64,000 bases of DNA from NCBI RefSeq assembly GCF_025685415.1, contig NZ_JAGSYB010000001.1, positions 3,100,001-3,164,000 on the forward strand, given 5' to 3'. The notes under the pieces were generated by a model, which was given only the letters and a program-made list of their open reading frames with translations, was not told the DNA's origin and did not search any database. This DNA is from Terriglobus aquaticus. GTDB taxonomy: Bacteria > Acidobacteriota > Terriglobia > Terriglobales > Acidobacteriaceae. The position numbers were made by a program, and so were the translations under genes. Position 1 is the first letter of the stretch. The number at the start of each line of letters is the position of its first letter. This document shows, in pieces, positions 35,341-43,085 of the stretch.

Positions 35341-36684
35341 ATGTCTCACGAGGCCGCTGCGCCCGATCGCTATCGCTGGACCATTGGCCTGCTGCTGGGC
35401 GTTGGCGTCCTGGTCAACTACTACGACCGGGTCAACCTGACGGTGTCGCACGATGCGCTGGTGAGCGCGTTCGGCATTCGCGAATCCACGTTTGGGTTTC
35501 TGCTGAGCGCGTACTCGTGGACGTATGCGGCCTGTCAGTTGCCCATGGGCGTGGTGCTGGACAAGGTTGGCGTGAAGCGGGTGATGCTGTGGGGCGTGGC
35601 GCTGTGGGGCGTGGCGTCCGTCGCGTCGGCTGTGGCGCCGGGAGTGTTCCTGTTTCTGCTGGCGCGGTTGTTGCTGGGAGTCGGCGAGGCGCCTACGTTT
35701 CCCGCGAATGCGAAGGCGGTGGGCAAGTGGTTTCCGCAGGCGGAGCGGTCGCTGGCGACGGCGTTCTTCGATAGCGCTTCGAAGCTGGCGAATGCGACGG
35801 GTGTGCCCCTGCTGGGGTTGTTGCTGCTGCGGATTGGATGGCGGGCTTCGTTTGGCGTGACGGCGGTGCTGTCGTTTGGGTTTCTGCTGCTGTTCTGGTG
35901 GCTGTACCGCGAGCCGGAGCGCTTCAGCATGCGGAATGTGGTGGTCGCTGGAGCTAAAGCCCCATCGCTTGCGGGGGAGGACTTCAGGCGCCTGAGGGCC
36001 CCTGCTCCCTCCGAAGAAGCGACGGATGGTGCGGCGATTGTTGCGCCGCCGATTCCGCTGGGCAGGTTACTGCGGCAGCGGAAAGTGATTGGGCTGACGC
36101 TGGGGTATGCCGGGTACAACTACGTCTTCTACCTGCTGATGACGTGGATGCCGAAGTACCTGTCGTCGCAGTTGCACGTGACGGCAGCGAAGTCGTTTGT
36201 CTTTACGGGGCTCCCTTGGATCGTCGCAGTTGCGGCGGAGTTCCTGATCGGCGGGCTGCTGGTGGATTGGCTGATCAAGAGCGGGCGCGATGCGGGGCGG
36301 GTGCGGCAGGTGGTGCTGGTGTGCGGCACGCTATGCGGCCTGGGGTTGTTTGGCGCGGCGTTTGCGACCACGGCTCCGCAGGCGCTGCTGGCGATCTCGG
36401 TTGCGATTGGCGGGTTGAGCGCGGCGGCGCCGGTGGGTTGGGCGGGGCCGTCGATTCTGGTGCCGGATTCTAGCACGGGGCGCGTGGGCGGGATTCTGAA
36501 CTTCTCGAATCAGATTTGCGCGATCCTGGCGCCGATTGTGACGGGCTTTGTGTACGAGCGCACGCACAGCTTTACGTGGGCGTTTGGGATCGCGTCGGCG
36601 TTTTTGTGCGTGGGTGTGCTGGCGTATCTGTTCCTGCTGGGGCGCATGGAAGCGATTGACGTGGAGGCGGCGCTACGGGCGTAG
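35341..36684 (+). CDS. MFS transporter, ACS (hexuronate/sugar-acid symporter) type
   Basis: 447 residues, ATG start, 12 hydrophobic segments. NYYDRVNLTVS in helix 1 and LLGVGEAPTFPANAKAVGKWFP in helix 4 are hallmarks of the anion:cation symporter branch (hexuronate, glucarate, sialic acid carriers). The central cytoplasmic loop between helices 6 and 7 is enlarged by about 26 residues (204-229, GAKAPSLAGEDFRRLRAPAP and following), encoded by a REP-like element. The frame stays open, so the element is tolerated. It follows gmhA closely; substrate is probably a sugar acid, but is not proven. Confidence 0.88.
   Translation: MSHEAAAPDRYRWTIGLLLGVGVLVNYYDRVNLTVSHDALVSAFGIRESTFGFLLSAYSWTYAACQLPMGVVLDKVGVKRVMLWGVALWGVASVASAVAPGVFLFLLARLLLGVGEAPTFPANAKAVGKWFPQAERSLATAFFDSASKLANATGVPLLGLLLLRIGWRASFGVTAVLSFGFLLLFWWLYREPERFSMRNVVVAGAKAPSLAGEDFRRLRAPAPSEEATDGAAIVAPPIPLGRLLRQRKVIGLTLGYAGYNYVFYLLMTWMPKYLSSQLHVTAAKSFVFTGLPWIVAVAAEFLIGGLLVDWLIKSGRDAGRVRQVVLVCGTLCGLGLFGAAFATTAPQALLAISVAIGGLSAAAPVGWAGPSILVPDSSTGRVGGILNFSNQICAILAPIVTGFVYERTHSFTWAFGIASAFLCVGVLAYLFLLGRMEAIDVEAALRA
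35953..36013. repeat. REP-like element inside the MFS coding sequence, copy 4
   Basis: GCTAAAGCCCCATCGCTTGC, then GGGGGAGGACTTCAGGCGCC and TGAGGGCCCCTGCTCCCTCCG: two palindromes (CCCC..GGGG and CTCAGGCGCCTGAG-like). The second half matches 31165-31196; the first half shares GCTAAAGCC with 33371-33384. It codes for the loop insertion in the transporter. Confidence 0.62.
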
Positions 36685-37476
36685 CTACGGCTTCTTGATC
36701 AATGCGCGCGTGGCACCGACGCTGATGCCGCCGTCGATCAAGAGGTTCTGACCGGTCATGTAGCGTGAGGCTTCGGAGGCGAGGAAGACGATGGCGCCGT
36801 CCAGGTCATTTGGAGCGCCGGGGCGTTTCGCGGGGATGCGTTCGACGAGGTACTCGACCCAGCCTTCATCCTCGTACATGGCGCGGTTCTGCTCGGTTTT
36901 GAACCAGCCGGGTGCGAGCGCGTTGACGGTGATGCCGTGCGGTCCCCAGTCGTCGGCCAGGCTCATGGTCAGTTGGCGCACGCCGCCGCGGCTGGCACCG
37001 TAGGGTGCAAGGCCCGCGTAACCGAAGACGCTGGTGACGCTGCTGATGTTGATGATGCGTCCGTAGCGGCGGGCGATCATGCCGCGCGCGATGGCCTGCG
37101 AGACGAAGAAGGTGCCGCGCAGGTTGGTGTCGAGGATGGTGTTCCAGTCGTCCCAGGTGACGTCGAGTGCGGGCTTGCGGATGTTGAGGCCGGCGTTGTT
37201 CACGAGGATGTCGACTTTGCCGAAGGCGGCCTCGGCTGCAGTGGCGAAAGCGGTGATGCTGTCGCGGTCGCGCACGTCGAGCGGCAGGGCCTTGGCTTCG
37301 ATCTGCAATGCGGCGAGTTCTTCGATAAATGGTTCGCAGGCTTCCGCTTTGCGCGCGGTGAGGATGAGTTTTGCTCCGGCGCGGCCCAGCGCGCGGGCGA
37401 AGTACTGACCCAGCCCGCGCGAGGCTCCGGTGACGATAGCGACCTGGCCGGTGAGGTCGAAGAAGTTGTGAGGCAT
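36685..37476 (-). CDS. SDR family oxidoreductase with Tyr-x3-Arg active site
   Basis: 263 residues from ATG at 37476, AAGG 6 nt upstream. A classical short-chain dehydrogenase: TGASRGLGQ cofactor loop, NNAGLN, Ser146 in NISSVTS, Tyr159 and the C-terminal FLASEASRYMTGQNLLIDGG. The expected YxxxK reads YGASR, so the catalytic Lys is Arg163. It resembles gluconate 5-dehydrogenase or 3-oxoacyl-ACP reductase types; the substrate is unknown. It is divergent from the GH89 gene (131 bp between starts). Confidence 0.9.
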   Translation of the reverse strand: MPHNFFDLTGQVAIVTGASRGLGQYFARALGRAGAKLILTARKAEACEPFIEELAALQIEAKALPLDVRDRDSITAFATAAEAAFGKVDILVNNAGLNIRKPALDVTWDDWNTILDTNLRGTFFVSQAIARGMIARRYGRIINISSVTSVFGYAGLAPYGASRGGVRQLTMSLADDWGPHGITVNALAPGWFKTEQNRAMYEDEGWVEYLVERIPAKRPGAPNDLDGAIVFLASEASRYMTGQNLLIDGGISVGATRALIKKP

Positions 37477-37607
37477 GGGCATCCTTGTTGGGCAGCATAC
37501 CTCCATCGCATAGAGGCGTGCCGAACGGAGGTCTAACGCCTTCGCGGACACGCGGGAACATCGATGCGCACTGGCCAGCGGTGAAGCGATGTCACTACAG
37601 TGGGCAC

Positions 37608-39815
37608 ATGCTCACGCGTGCGCTCTGTTTGGTCTGCCTCTTGCTGCTTCTGGTTGTTCCGGCTCGTGCGCAGGGGACGCTCGCGGCGGCGGAGGGTGTA
37701 GTGCGGCGTGAGCTGCCGGGTTTGTCGCAGCAGATACACCTCCAGTTGCAGCCTGGAGATTACGCGGGCGAGTCGGATGGCTTTCGCATCACGGGCGGTG
37801 CGGGCGACATTCACGTGAGCGCGGCAACGGTGCCGACGCTGCTGTTCGGCGTGAACTGGTACCTAAAGTACACGGCGCACCTGAACATCTCGACGAATGG
37901 CAGCCGCGTGAGTGGCGTGACCACGCTGCCGGCGGTGACGCAGCCGATCGTGAAGCCGGCGCTGTATCCGTTTCGCTATGCGCTGAACGAGAACACCGAT
38001 GGCTACACCACGCCGTACTGGGACTTCGACCGGTGGCAGCACGAGATCGATGTGCTGGCGCTGTCGGGCTTCAACGCGATCCTGATCCAGCGTGGTAACG
38101 ATCTGGCGGTGTACGAGGCGTTTCGCGCGATGGGCTACGGCGATGCCGACATTCGCAACTGGATCACGCAGCCCGCGCACCAGAACTGGCAGTGGATGGG
38201 CAACATGTGCTGCTTCCTTGAGCCGATCTCGCTGGACCTGATGCAGAAGCGCGCGGAGAGCGCGCGCAGGATTATGGACATGCTGCGGTCGCTGGGTATG
38301 ACGCCGGTGCTGCCGGGCTTCTGGGGCGTGGTGCCGGCGGACTTCGCAAAGCATGTTCCGGGCGCGCGTGTGGTGACGCAGACGAACCCGTGGAACGGCT
38401 TCCAGCGGCCGGGGTGGCTCGATCCGCGCGACCCGAGTTTTGCGAAGGTGGCGGCGGCGTTCTACGCGAGCCAGCAGAAGCTGTTTGGGCCGACAACGCT
38501 GTATGACATGGAGACGTTTCAGGAGGGCGGGCAGTCGGGCGATGTGCCGGTGAGCGAGGCGGCGCGCGCGATCCAGGTGGCGCTGAACAAGGCCCACCCG
38601 GATGCGCTGTGGTTCATGATGGCGTGGCAAGACAACCCCAAGCCGGCGCTGATCGATGGCGTGGACCGCAGCAAGATCCTGATCGCGGATATTGAGCAGG
38701 GGCGCATACCGCGCGACAACCGCGAGGCGGACTTCAAGGGAGCGCGCTGGCTGTTTGGCGGGCTGTGGGAGTTTGGCGGCCGGACGACCATGGGCGCTCC
38801 GCTGTACGACTATGCCAAGCGAATGCCGCAGGCGGAGCACGCGGCGGGGAGCCACCTGTCGGGCACGGCGCTCTTTACTGAGGGGCTGGATACCAACCCG
38901 TTTGCGTATGACTTGTACACAGAGATGGCGTGGCGGCCGGAGCCGGTGGATCTGCAGCAGTGGACGGCGGAGTACGCGCGGCGGCGTTACGGTGCCGCGG
39001 ACGCGCATGCCGAGCGGGCGTGGCAGATCATCCAGCGCACCGTGTACGGCTACCGCGCCGACGGCAACATGGAGCATGGCGAGCGCGATGCCGCGCACGA
39101 GTCGATCTTCAACGCGGAGCCTTCGCTGACCGCGACGCGCACCGGGCACTGGGCGCCGGACGTGCTGCGCTACAACGCTGACGACCTGAAGCCGGCGCTG
39201 GTCGAGCTGCTGCAGGTCGCTCCGGAGCTGCGGGGGAGCCAGGCGTATCAGTACGACTTGGTCGACCTTGCGAGGCAGGTGCTGGCGAACGATGCGCGGC
39301 GGCAACTGCCGTTGATCCGCAGTGCGTATGAGAGCAAGGACCGAGACGCGTTCAAGGCACGCACGGCAGAGTGGCTGCGAAGCATGGACACGATGGATGC
39401 TCTACTGGCGACGAATCAGTACTTCCTGCTGGGCCGGTGGTTGAGCTACCTGCCGGCGTGGGCTGCGCCGGGTGCGGGCCGCGCCGCGATCGAGCTGGAT
39501 GCGCGATCGATCCTGACGACGTGGGGCGACCGCGAGGCGAGCAAAGATCTGCACGAGTACGGCAACAAGGACTGGGCCGGGTTGGTGCGCACGTATTACG
39601 AGCCGCGCTGGCGGCTGTATTTCGACAGCCTGGACCACGGATTGGAGACGAACTCGCCGCCCGTGCCCATCGACTGGTACGCTTTTGGCGAGCGATGGAA
39701 CCACGGCACCGAAAGCTTTTCTGCGCAGCCCACGGGCGACGCTTACGGCATGGCGAGCAAGGTCGCCGAATCTTTGCACCTGTCACCCAACGTGGAAGCC
39801 AAGGGAGCTAACTGA
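37608..39815 (+). CDS. Secreted alpha-N-acetylglucosaminidase (GH89, NAGLU-like)
   Basis: 735 residues from ATG at 37608; signal peptide (ALCLVCLLLLLVVPARAQ). All three NAGLU parts are seen: an N-terminal domain to about residue 120, the (beta/alpha)8 domain starting PFRYALNENTDGYTTPYWDF, and a C-terminal helical domain. QNWQWMGNMCC and LPGFWGVVP are diagnostic. By motif, the two catalytic glutamates are probably Glu306 in YDMETFQEGG and Glu425 in FTEGLDTN, which match the human NAGLU pair. It removes terminal alpha-GlcNAc from glycans. Its stop codon overlaps by 1 bp the start of a HGSNAT-like gene, so the two are translationally coupled. Confidence 0.93.
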   Translation: MLTRALCLVCLLLLLVVPARAQGTLAAAEGVVRRELPGLSQQIHLQLQPGDYAGESDGFRITGGAGDIHVSAATVPTLLFGVNWYLKYTAHLNISTNGSRVSGVTTLPAVTQPIVKPALYPFRYALNENTDGYTTPYWDFDRWQHEIDVLALSGFNAILIQRGNDLAVYEAFRAMGYGDADIRNWITQPAHQNWQWMGNMCCFLEPISLDLMQKRAESARRIMDMLRSLGMTPVLPGFWGVVPADFAKHVPGARVVTQTNPWNGFQRPGWLDPRDPSFAKVAAAFYASQQKLFGPTTLYDMETFQEGGQSGDVPVSEAARAIQVALNKAHPDALWFMMAWQDNPKPALIDGVDRSKILIADIEQGRIPRDNREADFKGARWLFGGLWEFGGRTTMGAPLYDYAKRMPQAEHAAGSHLSGTALFTEGLDTNPFAYDLYTEMAWRPEPVDLQQWTAEYARRRYGAADAHAERAWQIIQRTVYGYRADGNMEHGERDAAHESIFNAEPSLTATRTGHWAPDVLRYNADDLKPALVELLQVAPELRGSQAYQYDLVDLARQVLANDARRQLPLIRSAYESKDRDAFKARTAEWLRSMDTMDALLATNQYFLLGRWLSYLPAWAAPGAGRAAIELDARSILTTWGDREASKDLHEYGNKDWAGLVRTYYEPRWRLYFDSLDHGLETNSPPVPIDWYAFGERWNHGTESFSAQPTGDAYGMASKVAESLHLSPNVEAKGAN

Positions 39816-41041
39816 TGCAGCAATCTGCGGCTGATCCGCTGTTTTCCTCTGTAACCGATGCCGACGTAGTTGCCCGGCCAACGGCGGTGAAGCCGGCGCG
39901 CCTCCTGTCCATCGACGTTCTGCGCGGGTTGACCATCGCGTTCATGATCGTGGTGAACGACCAGATGGGCCCCGCACCGTTTCACCAGTTGAGCCACGCC
40001 AAGTGGAACGGTCTTACAGCCACGGACCTGGTGTTTCCGACGTTTCTGTTCCTGGTGGGGCTGACCACGGTGCTGTCCACGGCATCGCGGCTGGCGCGCA
40101 ACGCGAGCCGGCGAGAGATGTTCGTTCACGTGGTGCGGCGAGCGCTGCTGCTGATCCTGCTTGGCTTTGTGGTGAACAACTTCCCGTTCACACACCTGGC
40201 CAACGCGCGGTATTACGGCGTGTTGCCGCGCATCGGCCTGTGCTACTTCGTGGCGGCGTCGGTGCTGCTGGTGTCGCGGTCGTGGAAGGACAAGCTTGCC
40301 ATCGCGGTGGTCTGCCTGCTGGGCTACTGGGTGCTGATGCGCTTTGTGCCGGTGCCGGGATATGGTGTGCCGACGCACGATGTGCCGATCAACGATTTTG
40401 ACGGCAACCTGACGGCGTGGCTCGATCGCCAGATCTTCAGCGCGCGGCACCTGTATGAGAAGACGCGCGATCCGGAAGGATTGCTGTCGACCATTCCGGC
40501 GATTGCGACGACGATGTTTGGCATGCTGGCGGGCATGTGGGTTCGCTCGACCGCGACGACGGGGCGCAAGGCCGCGGGTCTGCTGGGTGCGGGATCGCTG
40601 CTGATCGTTTTGGGAGCGGTGTGGAACGTGTGGTTCCCGGTGAACAAGAAGCTGTGGACGAGTTCGTACACGCTCGTGGCGGCGGGCATCAGCACGGTGC
40701 TGCTGGCCCTGGCGATCCAGGTGATCGATCGGTGGAGGCTTGGCCGCAAGGGGAATCAGGGCGCTGAGCCGTCCGGCGATCACGCGTCTGCGTACTGGCC
40801 GGTGCTGGTCCTGGGAACGAACGCGATCCTGGCGTACCTGATCTCAGAGCTGGGCGCTACGCTGCTGCACGTGTTCCATACCGGAAGCGGACGGCCGGTC
40901 GGGGCAGTGATCGGTATGGCGTTCTTCCGCTGGTTTAGCTCGCCGGCGATTGCTTCGTTGATGTATTCGCTGGCGTTTCTGCTGGTGTGCTGGTTGTTGA
41001 CGTACCCGTTCTATCGGAAGCGGATCTTCCTGCGCATCTGA
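39815..41041 (+). CDS. HGSNAT-like transmembrane acetyltransferase
   Basis: 408 residues, ATG start overlapping the GH89 stop by 1 bp. About ten membrane helices. The N-terminal LLSIDVLRGLTIAFMIVVND and SHAKWNGLTATDLVFPTFLF match heparan-alpha-glucosaminide N-acetyltransferase; His61 in SHAKWNG corresponds to the acetyl-carrying histidine (His269) of the human enzyme. In the lysosome HGSNAT moves acetyl from cytosolic acetyl-CoA across the membrane onto terminal alpha-glucosamine, making the NAGLU substrate. The coupling with GH89 suggests the same two-step process here, with periplasmic glucosamine ends as acceptor. Most bacterial homologues are listed only as DUF5009 or acyltransferase family proteins. 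Confidence 0.85.
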   Translation: MQQSAADPLFSSVTDADVVARPTAVKPARLLSIDVLRGLTIAFMIVVNDQMGPAPFHQLSHAKWNGLTATDLVFPTFLFLVGLTTVLSTASRLARNASRREMFVHVVRRALLLILLGFVVNNFPFTHLANARYYGVLPRIGLCYFVAASVLLVSRSWKDKLAIAVVCLLGYWVLMRFVPVPGYGVPTHDVPINDFDGNLTAWLDRQIFSARHLYEKTRDPEGLLSTIPAIATTMFGMLAGMWVRSTATTGRKAAGLLGAGSLLIVLGAVWNVWFPVNKKLWTSSYTLVAAGISTVLLALAIQVIDRWRLGRKGNQGAEPSGDHASAYWPVLVLGTNAILAYLISELGATLLHVFHTGSGRPVGAVIGMAFFRWFSSPAIASLMYSLAFLLVCWLLTYPFYRKRIFLRI

Positions 41042-41054
41042 CGGCGCGCACCAA

Positions 41055-42098
41055 CTAGCGGCTGGCTTCGGGCGTGACGACGACTTTGACCAGGCCGGCT
41101 TCGCGGCTGTGCAGCCGGCGGAACCAGTCGGCAGCGTCTTCGAGTGGAGAGACGGCGCTGATGAGTGGCTCGACGCGGATGGCGCCCGAGGCGAGTTTGG
41201 CGATGGCGTCGTCGTACTCGCCGGCCGAGGCGCAGGAGCCCTGCAGGCGGATTTGGCGGGTGACGACGCGCTGCAGCGGCAGCGGGACTTCGGGCTGGAT
41301 GTTTCCGATGAGCGTGACGGTGCCGCCCTTGCGCGCGCAGTCAACGGCGGCGGTCACGGTCTCGGCCCGGCCTACGGCTTCCAGAACGACATCCACGCCG
41401 CGGCCACCGGTGCGGCGAAGGACCTCGGCAATGAGGGCTTCGCCGGTGAGCGCGAGCGTTTCGGGTATGCCGACTTCGCGGGCCATGGCAAGGCGGTCTT
41501 CGTCGATGTCGGCGATGAGGACGCTCGCGCAGCCGGCTTCGCGCGCGGCCTGCGCGGTGAGCAGGCCGATCATGCCTGCGCCGATGACCAGGGCGTGTTC
41601 GCCGCCTTTTAGGTCGGAGACGCGCACGCCGTGCAGCGCGACGGAGACGGCTTCAAGCAGCGCCGCCTGCTCCATCGGGAAGTCATCGGGCAGGCGGTAG
41701 AGGATGCGCGCAGGCACAGCCACGAATTCGGCGAAGGCGCCGTTGCGGCGGTAGTCGCCGCAGGAGACGCCGAGGACTTCGCGGTTGTCGCACAGATTCA
41801 CTTCGCCGCGCTGGCAGAACTCGCACCGGCCGCAGTAGACGGTGGAGTCGAAGGTGACGCGGTCGCCGGGATGGTAGCCCTTGACGTCCGACCCAACCGC
41901 AGTAATGGTCCCTGCGGCCTCGTGGCCCATGACGATGGGCGGGATGCGGCGGCCGCTGGCGCCATCGTAGCCATGCACATCGGACCCGCAGATGCCGCAG
42001 GCGGCGACGCGGATGAGCACTTCGTCCGGCGCGACGGTGGGGGTGGGCAGGTCGACGACGTTGAGCTGTTCGTACGCGGAGAGCAGGAGGGCGCGCAT
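41055..42098 (-). CDS. Zinc-dependent MDR polyol/sugar dehydrogenase
   Basis: 347 residues, ATG start. Catalytic-zinc motif CGICGSDVHGY and GHEAAGTI; structural-zinc lobe YCGRCEFCQRGEVNLC with four Cys; Rossmann GAGMIGLLTAQAA followed by an Asp in LIADID, which favours NAD. This is the sorbitol/threonine/galactitol-1-phosphate dehydrogenase branch. The substrate is probably a sugar alcohol or its phosphate. Convergent with the acetyltransferase gene, 13 bp between stops. Confidence 0.9.
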   Translation of the reverse strand: MRALLLSAYEQLNVVDLPTPTVAPDEVLIRVAACGICGSDVHGYDGASGRRIPPIVMGHEAAGTITAVGSDVKGYHPGDRVTFDSTVYCGRCEFCQRGEVNLCDNREVLGVSCGDYRRNGAFAEFVAVPARILYRLPDDFPMEQAALLEAVSVALHGVRVSDLKGGEHALVIGAGMIGLLTAQAAREAGCASVLIADIDEDRLAMAREVGIPETLALTGEALIAEVLRRTGGRGVDVVLEAVGRAETVTAAVDCARKGGTVTLIGNIQPEVPLPLQRVVTRQIRLQGSCASAGEYDDAIAKLASGAIRVEPLISAVSPLEDAADWFRRLHSREAGLVKVVVTPEASR

Positions 42099-42149
42099 GG
42101 AGGAGAGTGTACGGTTTTTAGCGAGTCGGCGACTTGAGGGTCGATGTGA

Positions 42150-42809
42150 TTAGTGGCGCATGCCCGCGGCGAGGAAGTGGCCCACGATCCAGGCGAGCAA
42201 GGCGAGAGGGATCGCGAGCAGAAGGAACATGCCAAGCATAAGCGCGCCCAGAAAGAGCCAGTCGCTGGCGGCGTGGCGCTTGCGCTGCTGCGCGGTGGGC
42301 GGCAGGCGCAGCGGAGTGCCGCTGCTGGTCGGTGGGTAGGAGGCAGCAGTCTCGTGGGCCGCAGAGTTGTTACGCGGCCAGGCGCCGGCGGGTGGGTAGG
42401 TGGCGCGCTCGCCCAAGGAGCGCTGCAGAAGGGCGAAGTTGCGGCGGTTGGCCTTCCAGGCGACATCGAAGGCGTCGCCCAGGATCGGGACGGCGCCGAT
42501 GATGGTCTCGATGGCGACGTTGGCGAGCATGCGCGCCAGGGTGAGGCGCGGAACTCCGCGCAGCCAGGCGGCGAGGATGATGATCCAGGAGGCCATGCCG
42601 CCGATCACGTCGCCGATGCCGGGGATGAGACCGATGATGGCATCGAGGCCGAAGCGGATGCGGGTCCCGGGGATGACGAGGAAGTCGTCAAGGACGTGCG
42701 AGAGCATGTCGAGGCGCTCATCGCTGAACAGGTCGGCACCGCGCCCGGACCGCGGAGGAATGACCTCGGGCTCGACCTCTCCGGTACGCGCGTTGTAGGT
42801 GGGCGGCAT
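42150..42809 (-). CDS. DUF4112 domain membrane protein
   Basis: 219 residues, ATG start. The DUF4112 core spans about residues 30-130: LDDFLVIPGTRIRFGLDAIIGLIPGIGDVIGGM in parts, then ETIIGAVPILGDAFDVAWKANRRN. After a Pro/Ala-rich linker a C-terminal helix pair (LFLGALMLGMFLLLAIPLALLAWIVG) is added. Function is unknown; the duplicated GxIPxxGD turns suggest re-entrant membrane hairpins. It is followed on the same strand by the MDR gene at 51 bp. Confidence 0.87.
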   Translation of the reverse strand: MPPTYNARTGEVEPEVIPPRSGRGADLFSDERLDMLSHVLDDFLVIPGTRIRFGLDAIIGLIPGIGDVIGGMASWIIILAAWLRGVPRLTLARMLANVAIETIIGAVPILGDAFDVAWKANRRNFALLQRSLGERATYPPAGAWPRNNSAAHETAASYPPTSSGTPLRLPPTAQQRKRHAASDWLFLGALMLGMFLLLAIPLALLAWIVGHFLAAGMRH

Positions 42810-42880
42810 CTGCTTGTGTGATGCTACGCCGGGCCAGAGTGAGTGCCAGGCGGGCGGCCTGTTACAATCGATGCTGGCAC

Positions 42881-42957
42881 GGCGGCTGTAGTTCAGGGGT
42901 TAGAACGCGGGTCTGTGGCACCCGATGTCGAGGGTTCAAATCCCTCCAGCCGCCCCA
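42881..42957 (+). tRNA. tRNA-His (GTG)
   Basis: 77 nt with a complete cloverleaf. The anticodon loop CTGTGGC gives GTG. The extra 5' G (G-1) is encoded and pairs with C73, a tRNA-His identity feature. The T loop is TTCAAAT and the 3' CCA is encoded. Confidence 0.95.
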
Positions 42958-43085
42958 ACCATCCCATCCCGACAATTGAACGTATGCTCCGAACTCTCGG
43001 CTCGGTTCGCATTTGCGTGCGGCTGCAGACCGTACTGGCCAGCCCGGGCCTTGTGCGGCTCGCCCGTATCTGGTCCGGTGAAGTG

